From NCBI GenBank assembly GCA_949825025.1, contig OX463778.1, forward strand, positions 26,469,551 to 26,533,550: 64,000 nt of DNA, written 5' to 3'. The DNA comes from Siphlonurus alternatus (Eukaryota; Arthropoda; Insecta; Ephemeroptera; Siphlonuridae). Of the stretch, positions 1-11,725 are shown one piece after another. The translations under genes and the position numbers were made by a program. The notes under the pieces were generated by a model that searched no databases, had not been told where the DNA came from, and saw only the letters and a program-made list of their open reading frames with translations. Each line of letters opens with the position of its first letter. Positions within the stretch are counted from its first letter, which is position 1.

Positions 1-2
1 AA

Positions 3-223
3 ATTACCTATCCCATCCATCTGCACTAATTTTTTCATGGCTGATACTTATTGTGCTGCTGTAGGACAATTAGTGAAAAAGTGAAGTTGTGACGTATCAG
101 CGACGGTTGGTTGACTTAAAACTCGCCGCCGTGAAAAAACACACGAGCGACCGCGGAAACTGCCGAGGGAGCGGCGATCGGCTAGCCATGAAAAAATTAG
201 TGCAGATGGATGGGATAGGTAAT
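3..223. mobile_element. Foldback/MITE-like element with 40-bp perfect terminal inverted repeats
   Basis: Bases 3-42 are the exact reverse complement of bases 184-223 (40 of 40). The pairing stops at both ends: base 2 does not pair with 224, and 43 does not pair with 183. The 141-bp interior is richer in CG dinucleotides than its surroundings and has no convincing reading frame. Perfect arms of this length suggest a non-autonomous DNA transposon or foldback element that inserted recently or is kept homogeneous. The outer end lies at the window edge, so the target duplication cannot be read and the superfamily is open. The 71-codon frame at 89-304 runs across the arm and is not taken as a gene. 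Confidence 0.8.
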
Positions 224-1488
224 ATAAGGTTCCCTAATGGAAAAAAAAGGCAATCCCTTCAGTTCACCTTTAAGACAAATTATTACAAAATAACAACAAT
301 ATAATAATAATTTTGGTTTAATGTTTTATAATGTAATAGCATTTAAATTAAAGTTGTAAAATTCAAACACCTTTAAAACGAGGTAAAATGCACTTAGACA
401 AACTTAAAATTATATATAGTAAATTATTAATTTTTATAGTAAATATCATGATTATTAATAAAATAAAATTGAAAAACTAAAAATGTTACAATTTCAGTTA
501 TAAGTAAAGTTTACTTGAAAATTAGAGTTGGAATAAATTCATAAATTCCACATGGTTGACGAAGCAAATAATACTGTTCTTCTGTCAATTTATATAAACT
601 CTAATAAATGAGAGAAAAAAAATCAAATGTGTGCGTGTAATTAATATTTTTATCGCATTCAAGATTGTAGAAAAATTTTAAAACCTTTTTATGCTAAAGA
701 TTATTAAAGCAATTTCAATTTGACTAAAATTTGTCTTCATTGAAAGGTGTTTTCTGGTAAATCAAGAACCAGTGTTTTCCGTATTATTAGAACTATTACC
801 ATTAAAATCATGAGTTCTGTTCCTTTCATGTCAAGTTCAGAAATTATTAGATCACATTTTGAGTGTTAATTACAGACTGTGACAAGTTATTTGATATCAT
901 ATAATGAGTCTACAACATATGGCATATATTATTTATTTTTAGTGATATTAACCTACACGTATTTGCTATTTGTCAATCTGTACGCAAGTATATATGGATA
1001 GTTGGCCTCGTCAAACAAATTCTCCAACCCAGGGGCAGGCTACAGCGGCATGGACAGCCAAAAGTTTAGTGGCTCAAAGGACCTTCCGCCCACTTACATT
1101 TTACAAACTTTAATATTAGAAATTCGTCAACGATCTAGCCGGCAATAAAATGACTGGGCAAGCTAAAATTAAAAAAACAAAACAAAAAACAAACATATAT
1201 ATATAGAAGAATGGAAACTCTTTTATTAAATGAAAAAAGGCTTATATGTTTACATTGCTGTCAAAATGCAAGGAGATGAGGATCATTGCTTTAGATTTGC
1301 AATTTATAGTAAACATTTAATACGAGGATGTATTGGAATTACAAATTAATTAACTTTGATCCCACAAGGTGAGCGAGAACGTTTACATTCTCAGGTGTAC
1401 TTATCAGGATTATCTGTAAATTAGCCCCACAGTGGTATTAATAATGTCCAGAGAAACCGTTCCATATTCCTGAGTCAACTCAGAATAT
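224..1488. other. AT-rich non-coding stretch
   Basis: No gene is seen. The only structure is the first copy of a direct repeat at 827-876, which recurs at 1489-1542. The stretch near 1011-1120 is somewhat richer in GC but has no splice-bounded open frame. Confidence 0.5.
827..876 (+). repeat. Direct repeat, copy 1 (second copy 1489-1542)
   Basis: The segment begins CATGTCAAGTTCAGAA and ends TTTTGAGTGTTAATTACAGA. The same beginning and ending occur at 1489-1542, with only a few differences and about 4 extra bases in the middle. The second copy directly abuts the 5S-rRNA-like segment. The repeat may therefore be a target-site or segmental duplication, or part of a dispersed repeat that includes the 5S-like sequence. 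Confidence 0.7.
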
Positions 1489-1542
1489 CATGTCAAGTTC
1501 AGAAGTTACCATGCAGAACACATTTTGAGTGTTAATTACAGA
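1489..1542 (+). repeat. Direct repeat, copy 2, next to the 5S-like segment
   Basis: This is the second copy of the repeat at 827-876 and ends just before the 5S-rRNA-like sequence. The copies are about 660 bp apart, and the DNA between them is not obviously duplicated. Confidence 0.7.
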
Positions 1543-1544
1543 TC

Positions 1545-1740
1545 ATGAGCTCAGTAGTGTGGTGACCGGTTCTCGTTACATCACTGAAGTCAAGCATCGT
1601 CGAGCGTGGTTATAGTACTTGGATGAGTGACCATAAAGCAACATAGCATTGCTCTCTTCCTAAAGGCGGTTAGGTGTAATTATGGGCTTGCCTAAATCTC
1701 ACCGCAATAAAGCTAATTTCTATTCTAAAGTAAATTTTAC
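1545..1740 (+). mobile_element. 5S rRNA-derived segment; candidate SINE3-type element
   Basis: Bases 1566-1632 follow the internal control region of animal 5S rRNA almost base for base: the CCGGTTCTCG block, ATCACTGAAGTCAAGC (A box), a GTCGAGCG block, then GGTTA-TAGTACTTGGATGAG and TGACC (C box). There is a 2-base insertion (TA) between GGTTA and AGTACTTGG. The flanks do not follow 5S rRNA: the 5' third is poorly matched and the 3' stem is replaced by unrelated sequence (from about 1634). So it is not a working 5S gene. A 5S promoter fused to a foreign body is the design of SINE3-type retroposons, transcribed by RNA polymerase III. The body probably runs to about 1740, but the 3' end is uncertain because no clear tail or target duplication is visible. 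A lone 5S pseudogene is the alternative. Confidence 0.65.
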
Positions 1741-4700
1741 CTCGCTTCTGCTTCAACCCAGCACCCAGTACGCGCGACTCCACAGACTTAATTATAGGGC
1801 AATTAGTGGTCAATTAAAGAAACAGAGGTGAGAAGTGTTCGTCCTGACTGAGGTTTCCACTATTCCCTCAGCAAATATTGGAACGCGTAACAGGCTGAAA
1901 TCTTTTCTTTAATTTATTATTATATCTACCAAACCCCGTCGCTAACTTCAAGCTTGTTTGGGTAATATCTTTAAAAAAAATAACCAGTCGTATAATTAAA
2001 TATTTTTTGTTATATGTATATTTAATGAACTATTTAATAACGTTATGTTTTATTTTTGCTTTGTTTCTCCCAAATAAAGTTCCTGCTGGAATGATGAGCC
2101 TTCTACCCCCTCACATATACACTTTTTTTATATGGCCACAGTCAGTGGTGCTCTGAAGGACAAAGGGACCCGCCCCTCCTCAATATTAAACCAGCAGCCA
2201 GCATAAAAACAGAGGGAAGATATGACACGAGACTCATTATATACATTTTGCTGCACCCACATCTCTTTGTGGACATGACAAGTTGGTTTTTAAGGTTATT
2301 TTATTTTCTTAATATTTAAATAGTAGAACACAAAAGAATGTTTAACGTACTTATAATAGTAATACAATTGAAATTTATTAACTCTCAACATGTGAAACTT
2401 TTATACAACTGGACTAGAAAGTTTTGTCTGTAAATATTTGATACTATACTGTATGTTTCATAATCTGCTGAAAAGTTTTGAATTACAAAATACACATAAT
2501 AAATACATGAGTCAGATGAATTGAAAATACACAATGCTTGCCAATCAAAACAGTAGTATTTAAAAAAGCTGAAACACTTTATATTTTAGGTTTATTATAA
2601 TATCTTCAAATATTTTTAATGCTGAACAGTTGAAAGAGAGGGAGGGGAGTTTTTGCTGGAAAACCCTGCAACTTTCTGCTGCTCGCAAGTCAAGAGGGTT
2701 GCCTACACATTAGGAGGCTCTCAGAAGGCAGACAGAGGCTTGTAATGTTCAGACCCATACATGATTACGGTTTCCATTTAATTAATGAACACACGTTCCT
2801 CATAAAAAGTCAGTATATATATATTACGAGTTATTATGTTAAATACTATATTATTATGATAACATTGCACTTAAGATGAAGTTTCAGCTTTACATTTTAA
2901 TGAATAGACCATGCATCTATGTTATGTAATTTTTTTTAATGACTTGACTTTGCTTTTTTTAAACAATTTATAACACAATTTAAGTAATCACCCAATAAAA
3001 AATTGTGTCCACAAAAAGGGTGGGTGAATGTCAAAAACTGCACTTAAAGTCTTTTTATATCTCACTCGTTTTCGTAATATTTTTTTTATAATCGATTGTC
3101 TTTTTTCCTAACAGTTTCATATCCCTTTGCAATGACTTTTTTTTTTTTTTTTTTTTTCATTTTTAGACATGATCGAATAAAGTTTGAGTTAAATTCTATT
3201 TGCAGTTGCTGAACTTTTTTTGCAGCAAGGAAAAAATTGTAAGCGAAACTGTTATATCACGTAGTGCTCGCTTTATAATGATACATAAATAAATAGTATT
3301 AAAATTCATGACGTAACAGAAAACACGAAACTACGTTACATTTTAATGTGTTTGTTGGTAATTACACAAAGTTAATTTGTGATATCTCACGTTCTGTGCT
3401 TTGTGCTGCGCTGCAACTTTTTGTGCGCCACGCAAGTGTATAAATATTAATACCCACGCCCACTGTTTAGTTTTGCTGATTTTAAGTGTTTTTTTTATTA
3501 CGTGTAGCAATGAGCAGAAATAATAATTATACGAACCGTGCAAGGGATTTAATTTATGTAGTGTTAAAAAAATGCTATATAGAAATAATAATTATGCATT
3601 CCCATGACTATAATATATAGAACTTATTCAACGTTATTAAAAAGTACTGGGCAGTAGTAATACTTTGAAACGTTTTAAAAAAATTAGACTTATTCGTTTT
3701 AGAAGAGAAGAAAATTATGAAGAGCAGCAAAAAATTAGAAAATATTCGACATAGGCGAGTGAAAAGAGAGTATTTGGAAAATTAAGTCACTAGCGAATAT
3801 AATTGCTGAACTAAAAAACATTTCAAAGTTTGCGGTATCGGTAACCCAAATTTGTATTATAAATATCAAAATGCTATTTTATTAAATATAGTTTAGCATT
3901 AAGATTGTGATGGGAAAATTTTGTCCTAAATCTTGAACTATATAATATAACTCAAGTTCAACAAGAAAGATCCTAAAAAAAGGATAGAATATGTTTGTCC
4001 CCTTTCTAAATAATTGACAGTCCGAATAAGAGCCGAAGGTAATTTTTTCATTATATTTTTAATGTAACAAAATTAACTTTTATTACAGTTGGATGATTAT
4101 TTTGAGTTGAAAATTTTTATGAGACAAATTTTTTAGTGTTCATACCATCGAATCCCCAGTCTTCTTTTTGGTACGCTAATTAAAAATTATAAATAGTGGC
4201 CCATTAGCGAAGAAAATTGTGCCCCTTGATCGCTGCGTCTCGCATGGCAAGAACGCTCGACTGGTTGCCTATGAGTGCAGGCGTAGAAGTGGCCATTGCG
4301 AACCAACAGATTAGAGATGTGTTATAATCGCCGCAAGCCAAAGGGCTAGCTTCCGGTTATTAATTGCATTTGTTACTGCGCATGCTCAGTAGTTTAATGC
4401 TAGTTATATAACCTAGCTCTATAATTGCTCTTTTTTCCAGTTAAAAACATCGAAATAAAACTAATTCATAAAATAAGATGTTAAATGCTTAGTTCTTTCT
4501 TCTTACGCTTTAAGAAAAAATATTATTATATTTTCAAGTTCTGCTCTTCAATACTATAACTTCCTAGACCAAAAGAGTTTGGTAAAATTTCCCGTGGGTT
4601 TACATTGACAAAAATTTTTTTTTTTCAATGTTTAAAAAATAAATAAATAAAAATACGGGAGATACTAAAAATAGTGTGAGTGGAAACAAGCTTTGTTAAT

Positions 4701-5342
4701 GCAACGGGGGAAATGATTTTAAATGTAAAAAAATCTAGTCAAATTGAACAAAGTATTTTTGTTGTTTGTACGACTAATCTTAACTTTAGTAATACATAAT
4801 CAGTGTAACACGTGTATAATCATATAGAAAGAGATAATAGATAGTTAAATACATTTTTAAATAATTGGGAGTTTTCTACATCTTACAGGCTTATATATTC
4901 ACATTTCATTTCCAAATATTAATATTTGTCTACAACATGCCAACTTTTTATCTAAATTGAAAGAATTCAGCTATAGCCGTCCTTTCTTGTAAAATTTACA
5001 ATATTTAATATATAATAACATTGTAGTCAAAACCTTATCTTATATAAAACAGCATCCAGTATCAGATTGAAGTAGGATTGTCAAGCTATAAACTTGACTG
5101 TATGATCTATATACACTGCATTAATTTTGTGAGTGGATAATTTGTCTTTCACTATTCTGCTCAACAATAAACCTCATACCTGTTCCCGTTACACCGTTGA
5201 TCATCAGTTATTTTTCCCGTCATAAACATTTTGGAGATTCACAAAAGACTTAAGTACATTCATGAAATCAATCAATCAAGTAAATCAATACTTAACTAAA
5301 AATTTATCTGCTAAATCTGAGCTATCTATTGAGTATCTATTA
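1741..5342. other. AT-rich non-coding stretch, no gene seen
   Basis: Only short random frames occur. Simple features are a T run at about 3138-3158 and an A/T-rich background. A somewhat GC-richer patch at 4205-4395 ends in CTGCGCATGCTCAG, which resembles the NRF1-type palindromic promoter motif. There is no frame to go with it. If the minus-strand PTB gene continues to the left, this is intron. Confidence 0.45.
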
Positions 5343-5443
5343 AGGCAATTCACGAAAGAGTTGTCCAGGTTTTTCACAAACCGGGGTTAACGCCAGACTA
5401 ATTTAGTGACACTAAACATGGTTAGTCCTAATGAATCGCGCCC
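5343..5443. mobile_element. MITE copy, GGGCGCGATTC family
   Basis: The left end reads GGCAATTCACGAAAGAG and TTGTCCAGG. The right end, read on the other strand, starts GGGCGCGATTCATTAGG. The same end motif, with TTCACGAAG and a following TCCAG, flanks a better-preserved copy at 33588-33728, and a piece occurs near 11010-11060. Copies are about 100-140 bp with no coding capacity. The repeated inverted end motif is the main evidence. The target duplication is not clear, so no superfamily is named. Confidence 0.6.
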
Positions 5444-8400
5444 AATATAACTAAAGATAGGGCAAAAAATTTTAGTACCCACACCTATACTCCAATAAAT
5501 GATAAATAATCATAAATATGTCCTAAAAAGTTGTGAATATACATTATATTCATTTTATGAATTCTTCATTATACTTGCAATTATAGATTATGAGCTTATG
5601 ATTTAAATTTAGTCGGAGGACACACCTCATCGCGAGAGAGGAAGATCAGTGTAGTTGGCTGCCACCACTCGGGTCCGAGGGAACAAATACATGCACAAGT
5701 GAGAATGAAGCGATGGTAAAGTTACGACCTCCCCCCCCCCCCTCTTTCCTTCCTCCTGAAAACCAATGAATACAAATTGCTTCTACAACAGATGAGAATT
5801 GTAAGCTGCCATACATAATAATACACAGTCTAGATTTTAATATAAATTAAAAATATAAAATAAGTAATAAAATTGAACATCGTACTTCGTAATTGAAATT
5901 TAAATTCAATTAATATATTCAATATAGAAAACGTATTGCAAATATATTGGACAGATAACTTGGTGAATAAAAAAAGGAAACTGTAGTTTATTTCCTCTTC
6001 ATTGGGGGCAAGTCAGTTTTACATAAAACTTCGTTATTTTCTATCGTCTTCACATCGATTTTATTTTATCCCAAAGTTTGAAACGAAAAAGACGAATAAA
6101 TGCATTTCAACTAAAAAAAATAATAATAATAAAATAAAATTCAATTGATAATTAAATGTGCAGGAATTTTGTCACATTATTATGTTATATATGTACGCAT
6201 TTCATCGAGGGGGATTATATAGGAATAATTTTGTATCAACGAAATTTATGAAACAAAAACAGAAAAACATATAATATAATTTAAACATATTTGAAAAAAA
6301 CAAATAAAATTTTGTTAGCTCTAAAAATGAGAACATTAGATATTTGACTTGACTAGTATCTATGCGCATATGCAGTATATTGTGATGTACTTAACTGCAT
6401 TTGTATCACACTGCACACTGCAATTTAAGAGACAACATTGCGCTTGACCGAGCGTCTATGCCGAGTGTCCGCTCCAAGCAGTCGTTTTAATGACTCCAAA
6501 TGTCGTTGACCCGACGTAACCCTACCCGAGTTGCTGCTGCAGCACCAAGATACAAAGAATTGTTAACATTTGAAATTTTGGGTTAAGAAGTCTAGCCACC
6601 CAAACTTCACCATGACTCGTGCCCTTAAACAGAGCGAGATAGGAGTAACGGTTGCGCTTTCCCGAGAAAAATAACATACAATTATGTATAAATTATATTT
6701 AATACAGTTATTAATGACATTCAGGTTGAACCTACAATATACTAGAAAAATAGGAAGTATGATATTTTCTTGAAATAAACGTAATTGCAATCGGTTTTCA
6801 TAGCTAGATTTATACGACGCTTCTCAATATAATTATATATATATTATTTAAATGAAAATGAAATAGAAATATTTGAGTTACATTAAAATTATTGTCACCT
6901 TTGTTGATTTTAACGCAATTAGTTACGCAGTTTTATGTCTTTTGAAGTTGATTGAAGTACTTTGTCAACGCTTTAAACATGCTGATTAATATAACGAGTG
7001 CTCATACAGTCATACTGTATAATATTATACAATTTTTATTATTTTTAAAAATATTTCTAATCTACATGGGTCTTTACTTGAATAAATAAGCAAAGACTTG
7101 TTGGCAAATTGCACAGTTCAGAGTTCAGGTCTATGCAAATTCCCGCATGCTAATACAAAGAAAAATATTTATATGATCTGTGCTTTTGCACGACATCAAA
7201 TGGAACGACAAAATACGGAATCACGAGAATACAATACTGTACAACATAACTTTTGTCTCAAACAGAATTTTCTAAACACATAATTTTGTATAAAAGAGTT
7301 TTTTATTGTTAAACGGTGCTTGTATTTTTTTGTAAAATGCACTATAAAAACTAAGTGAAAAAAAAAGTGAGTGCTTTAAGTTTTAGAGCTGATTTTTGTA
7401 ACTCTTCTCTCCGAATTTAGCGTCTCTAGGCTAGAGTAAACACGTGCTTGGATGTGGCTGACTGCGGGGCCATCTTGAACATTGTCCGAGCAGAAAACGA
7501 CCCTAGGGGACATTAGGGAGAGACTTGAAGTTTCCACAATGACGCATTTTGATACGCCGTATCGTCAAACTCTCAGTCTCGCTTGATTTATGACGAACAA
7601 GACATTTTCCACCCATCTGAGCTCACGAGAAAACTTTTTATGTCATCTGATGGATATGGAAAAAAAAAAAAAAAAATAGGAGAGAAAAATGCTATTGTTA
7701 AGCATGGAATAATCCGGGAATATTAATGTTGGGGTGTAGGTCAAACTTTGAGAGACGGATAAAGATTATTTTGGACAAATATATTTTTGTTATTTGATGT
7801 TCGTAGTTCTAAGAAAAATCATTGAAATATTGCAAACAAAATAAATATATTATGGCATATTTTTTATATTTGGCATGGAAACAGTAACAAAAAGAAAAAT
7901 ATAGAACGTGACCGGATAATTAAAAGTTTGCCTTTATAATAAGAGAAAATTTTTTACCGCAGAATGCTAAACAAAACACTATCATGTACTATTTTTACAT
8001 CGAATGTTTTTGTATTTACTTAATACATTGTGAATTATTTTACATTTTTTTCAAGTGGATACTATAATATCGACATATATTTCAAATATATTAGTAAAAC
8101 TTTAACTTATCCTAAATAATTGTATGTGTAAAAAATACCTCTATTTGAATTAAAAAAAAAAAATGATGTTGAAATTTACATGTATGTATAAGAATGTTTT
8201 GAAACGAAACACACTGAATTCCTAATTTCAAAATAATGAAAGTCCATTAACATGAGTGTTACCAGCTGCTCCTTTGATTACGACTGAATCTGTTGCTCTG
8301 TCAGGTACACCCTCGCTTCATATGTAAGACAACTTTGATGTGTGTACATCGAGAGCAGACGGCATACACTTTGTATTGCACAGCAAGCTCTGGTGCGTGG

Positions 8401-10639
8401 CTTTGTTCCTTTAAAACAAATCTCAGCTTTGATCACAAAAACACACACAACAACGTTTTTTTTTTTATCTTTCCCACATAAAACATTATGGAACTGATAA
8501 AGCTATGTTCGATTTTCTTCCGTAAAGATGGACAGTGATAGTTTGTCAGCGTTCTGTACTCTCCAGTTGATCGTTTAAGTGAAACAATGGGGGTGAAAGA
8601 TAAAGCTAGCAGCAGAGATTTGCTCGCGTTTTGTCCCCGGCATGTGACGTCATGTCCAGATTTACAAAACTTGATGACAGCAATATTTTATATTACTGGT
8701 AGAGCTATAGAGATGTTTTAGCGATGGAAATTGTACCCAAAAAATAATTTAAAAAAATTGAAAAAATTCTGAGGTAAGAAATTTTTAAACTAAAAATAAA
8801 ATAAAACTTTTCGCCTGAAATTGTCCTTTTTCAGGCAAAATGATAAAACTTGTAAATTGCAACGTATTTGCTTCAAATTTTGATTGAATATACAGTGAGT
8901 TTTGTAGCATGTATACAACATGTTCATCATAGCATAGAACTAATACCATGTAAATTAATGCTGCTCATGCAAGCCTCTTATAATCGAACACTTTTAGCAG
9001 CTTGTACATAATTATAAATAATAATATAAAGGGGGTATAAGAACTTAAGACGGTCGTGCGCAGAGAATGAGGTGAATGCGTGAACAGGATGAAGAGAAGA
9101 TAGATTATTTATTCAGAATACTTTTCTCTTAAATGTTTGAATATTATCAATTAATTAATAATAACATTAATGCTTAAATACTAAGTACTTTTATAATGTA
9201 GCCCACTTCAATTTTTTAACATGAAAAATTAAAATAGTATGTATTTTAAAATACATATTTACATTTATAATTAGCCTTTTTAGTTTTTAAATTGAATTTT
9301 TTTCTGTTATAAGTTTTTATACAAAAAAAAGGTAACCCTATGAGCATATTATTAAAGTTTCTTCATGCAGAATAATATTGTGGATAATATTTGTAAACTT
9401 ATATCAACAAACTTAATTACAGTAAAGAAAATGTAAGTCTAGTGGGATGTGGCGATAATTAAAATTCTCACTGAACTTCTTGCATTCCTCCTCCTTCTCT
9501 ACTGTCCATGCTGGTCAGCCGTCTTCAATTTTCTCCTCGGTAAGACACGACGGTGACTAGCCTGGCAAGGAGGTCGCTTGCTGAGATTGAAACTGCCGGT
9601 TGGTCGTCTGCACTCCACGTTATGAGCTCGAGCAACCGACTAATAAAACTCTACTAGCAAACTTCCTTTTTATACTCGCACTAAAAATAGGTTGTAACGA
9701 GTTTTATGTAATATTAAACTACCCCAACTTTTTTTTAAAAGGCTTATTTGAAGTTACATTTCATTATTTAACTGGAAATGTTAATTATATAAATGTATTC
9801 TAACTCACGTCAATCATCTTAGCAATTGAAAGGTATGTAAGAATGCTGTAATATTTTAAACATCCCGCAAGGTTGTTTTTCATCGCTTGGGGTGAAATAA
9901 AATATGAGGTGTTCGATAAGCGAGGAGAGAGAAATCTCTTTGTGGGTCTATGGAGGTTACCTGAGAAATCTGTTCTTTCAGAAACAATCGCTTGGAAGCT
10001 TTTTGCTCAGACTGCTTTGTGATTTGTGCTCGCATTAAATGTAAGGAAAGACTTCCTTTCGTATTTTTCTCTTCAGAATAAAGAAAGCATTCTTTCCGCA
10101 GTGACCACTCGAATCTTATACCCAAGCAAACGATTGATTAAACCTCCGCTCCAGTGTTCTCAGATTCCTAAATTAACTTTTACTACACATATTTTCATCA
10201 ATTTTCTATTTTTTTTTTTTTTTTTGTAAATAATTGGAAGTGAAATAATTATTGCCTACTTTGGACGATGTATATTACCCTTTTAAAAACAAAACTTTTT
10301 AAAACCTTGAATTAAATTAAAATAAATAAATAAATTAATGTATGCAAATGAGAAACAAACAAATTTATTACAGAGTTTAAAGAACGTAGTGAACATTAAA
10401 ACTAATGGTACACAAAAGTTAAAACATTTTTAACAAAAGTGGAACATTAAACCATTAATTATGATGATTGTGAGAGATTAAGAGAAATGAAACTTAGCTT
10501 GATTATTGTCTTTTAATAATCATCATTTTATTAAGCTTCACTGCATGGAACAAAATCTAAATATAATCCACAGAATAATACATTTTAATTAATGTTAAAA
10601 ATATTTAGAGTTGATTAAGCGTCAACAGTCATCACCATG
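5444..10639. other. Non-coding stretch with simple repeats, no gene seen
   Basis: No frame has exon-like composition with usable splice sites. Small landmarks are a C run near 5730-5742, A runs near 7660-7676 and 8151-8163, and a T run near 10207-10225. GC-richer patches at 6430-6545, 7400-7630, 8520-8660 and 9480-9620 have no supported coding frame. A CRE-like TGACGTCA lies near 8645. Confidence 0.4.
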
Positions 10640-10830
10640 ACGATACTGAGGCAGTTGACAAACGTGTTTACCTGTGGCTTGGCGTCAGCACGCGAGGAGA
10701 GCTGATGACGTCGCGGCGGATGTCGCGAACCGACTGACGCCGGCGCTACCAAGAGCACAGGGCGCCGCCTCAACACGTGGCTTCTGAGTGCGCACGCTCC
10801 CCGCTCACTTAGCGATATTACCACTCCTGG
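10640..10830 (-). other. CpG-rich island; possible exon or promoter on the minus strand
   Basis: The segment is much richer in G+C and CG dinucleotides than its flanks. On the minus strand a frame is open across it and ends at a good splice donor, CCACAG|GTAAAC, near 10671-10676. A weak possible acceptor (CTGCCAG) lies near 10830. The implied peptide is arginine-, serine- and alanine-rich and I recognise no domain. From that acceptor the frame would start in phase 2, so it cannot follow PTB exon 3 directly. It could equally be a promoter island. Confidence 0.3.
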
Positions 10831-10973
10831 CAGTAGCATTAACGCAGAATATGTGACGATTGTTGCATATATACAGCATGATGTAATTCTATAAATTCTA
10901 AATTCTTCATTTAATCAATTGGGCTGTACAGAGTATTATAGATAAACTTCTTTATTAGAACATGTCAAAAAAG

Positions 10974-11060
10974 TAAATCATCACTCGGAGTGATGATTTA
11001 TCACTCGTATCACGAAGGAGATAACCAGATTTCTCACTAACGTTAGTGACATGACACGAA
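10974..11060. repeat. Short perfect palindrome plus MITE remnant
   Basis: Bases 10974-11000 form a hairpin with 13-bp perfect arms around one central base (AAATCATCACTC and its complement). It is followed by ATCACGAAGGAGATAACC and TTTCTCACTAACG, which match the inner end of the MITE at 33588-33728. I read this as a truncated or rearranged copy of that family. Confidence 0.5.
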
Positions 11061-11454
11061 GTTTCAGAATTAATTTTATTTCAAATGCAACCCGCTCTGT
11101 TTTGAAGTTGAACAAGTTGCCTTCCCTCTTGGCGCAGTGATTTGCTGACACTATGGCTGATTTGTTTGGCTATAAAGTTTTATGTTTATTTAAAACTTTT
11201 AAGCTCGAACTTTATGTATGTTGTAACATGATTTTTTTCTAATAAAAGCCTTTTTGAATCGAACTATTATTTCATGCATGAATTTAATTATAAATAAATT
11301 GTGTATCGTAAAAATTAAAATTTAAAACTTTGTAATACACTAGCATAAAATTAAAATAAAAAAATCTTATTGCGAACAAAATTCTGTTTTTGAACTTCTC
11401 TTAATTTTCCAAGTAGTAAATAACATTAATTAACAAAATAATTAACAGGTGGTG

Positions 11455-11725
11455 ACGTCCCCTCAGCTGTTAATGACACGTGACCAAGTCACGGGGGGCG
11501 ACTGATATATATAACGCTTACTGAAGCGCCCACCTGTTCATATTCCATGCACATGCACGTCCCAGCGTTGTGTGCAACATTACTGCACTTATGTTGTTCT
11601 TGTTTGCTGATATCTCGTGTATTTAGTAAACAGTCGCGTGACGCTAAGCCTCGAAATCCACTTTTACCTCCGATTATGTCATACACAGCACAGTCGTGTG
11701 AGTGATAATCGACAGCTGAGTGCAT
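11455..11725. promoter_or_regulatory. GC-richer patch with clustered E-boxes; possible enhancer
   Basis: This patch is more GC-rich than its neighbours. It contains CACGTG near 11477 and CAGCTG E-boxes near 11464 and 11711, with a TGACGT half-site near 11453. A minus-strand frame (11489-11725) crosses it but shows no domain and no splice context. The motif cluster is visible; an enhancer role is inference. Confidence 0.2.

Noticed and set aside
1566..1632. Functional 5S rRNA gene
   Set aside because: The first third and the 3' stem do not match 5S, and there is a 2-base insertion in the core; only the internal promoter region is kept.
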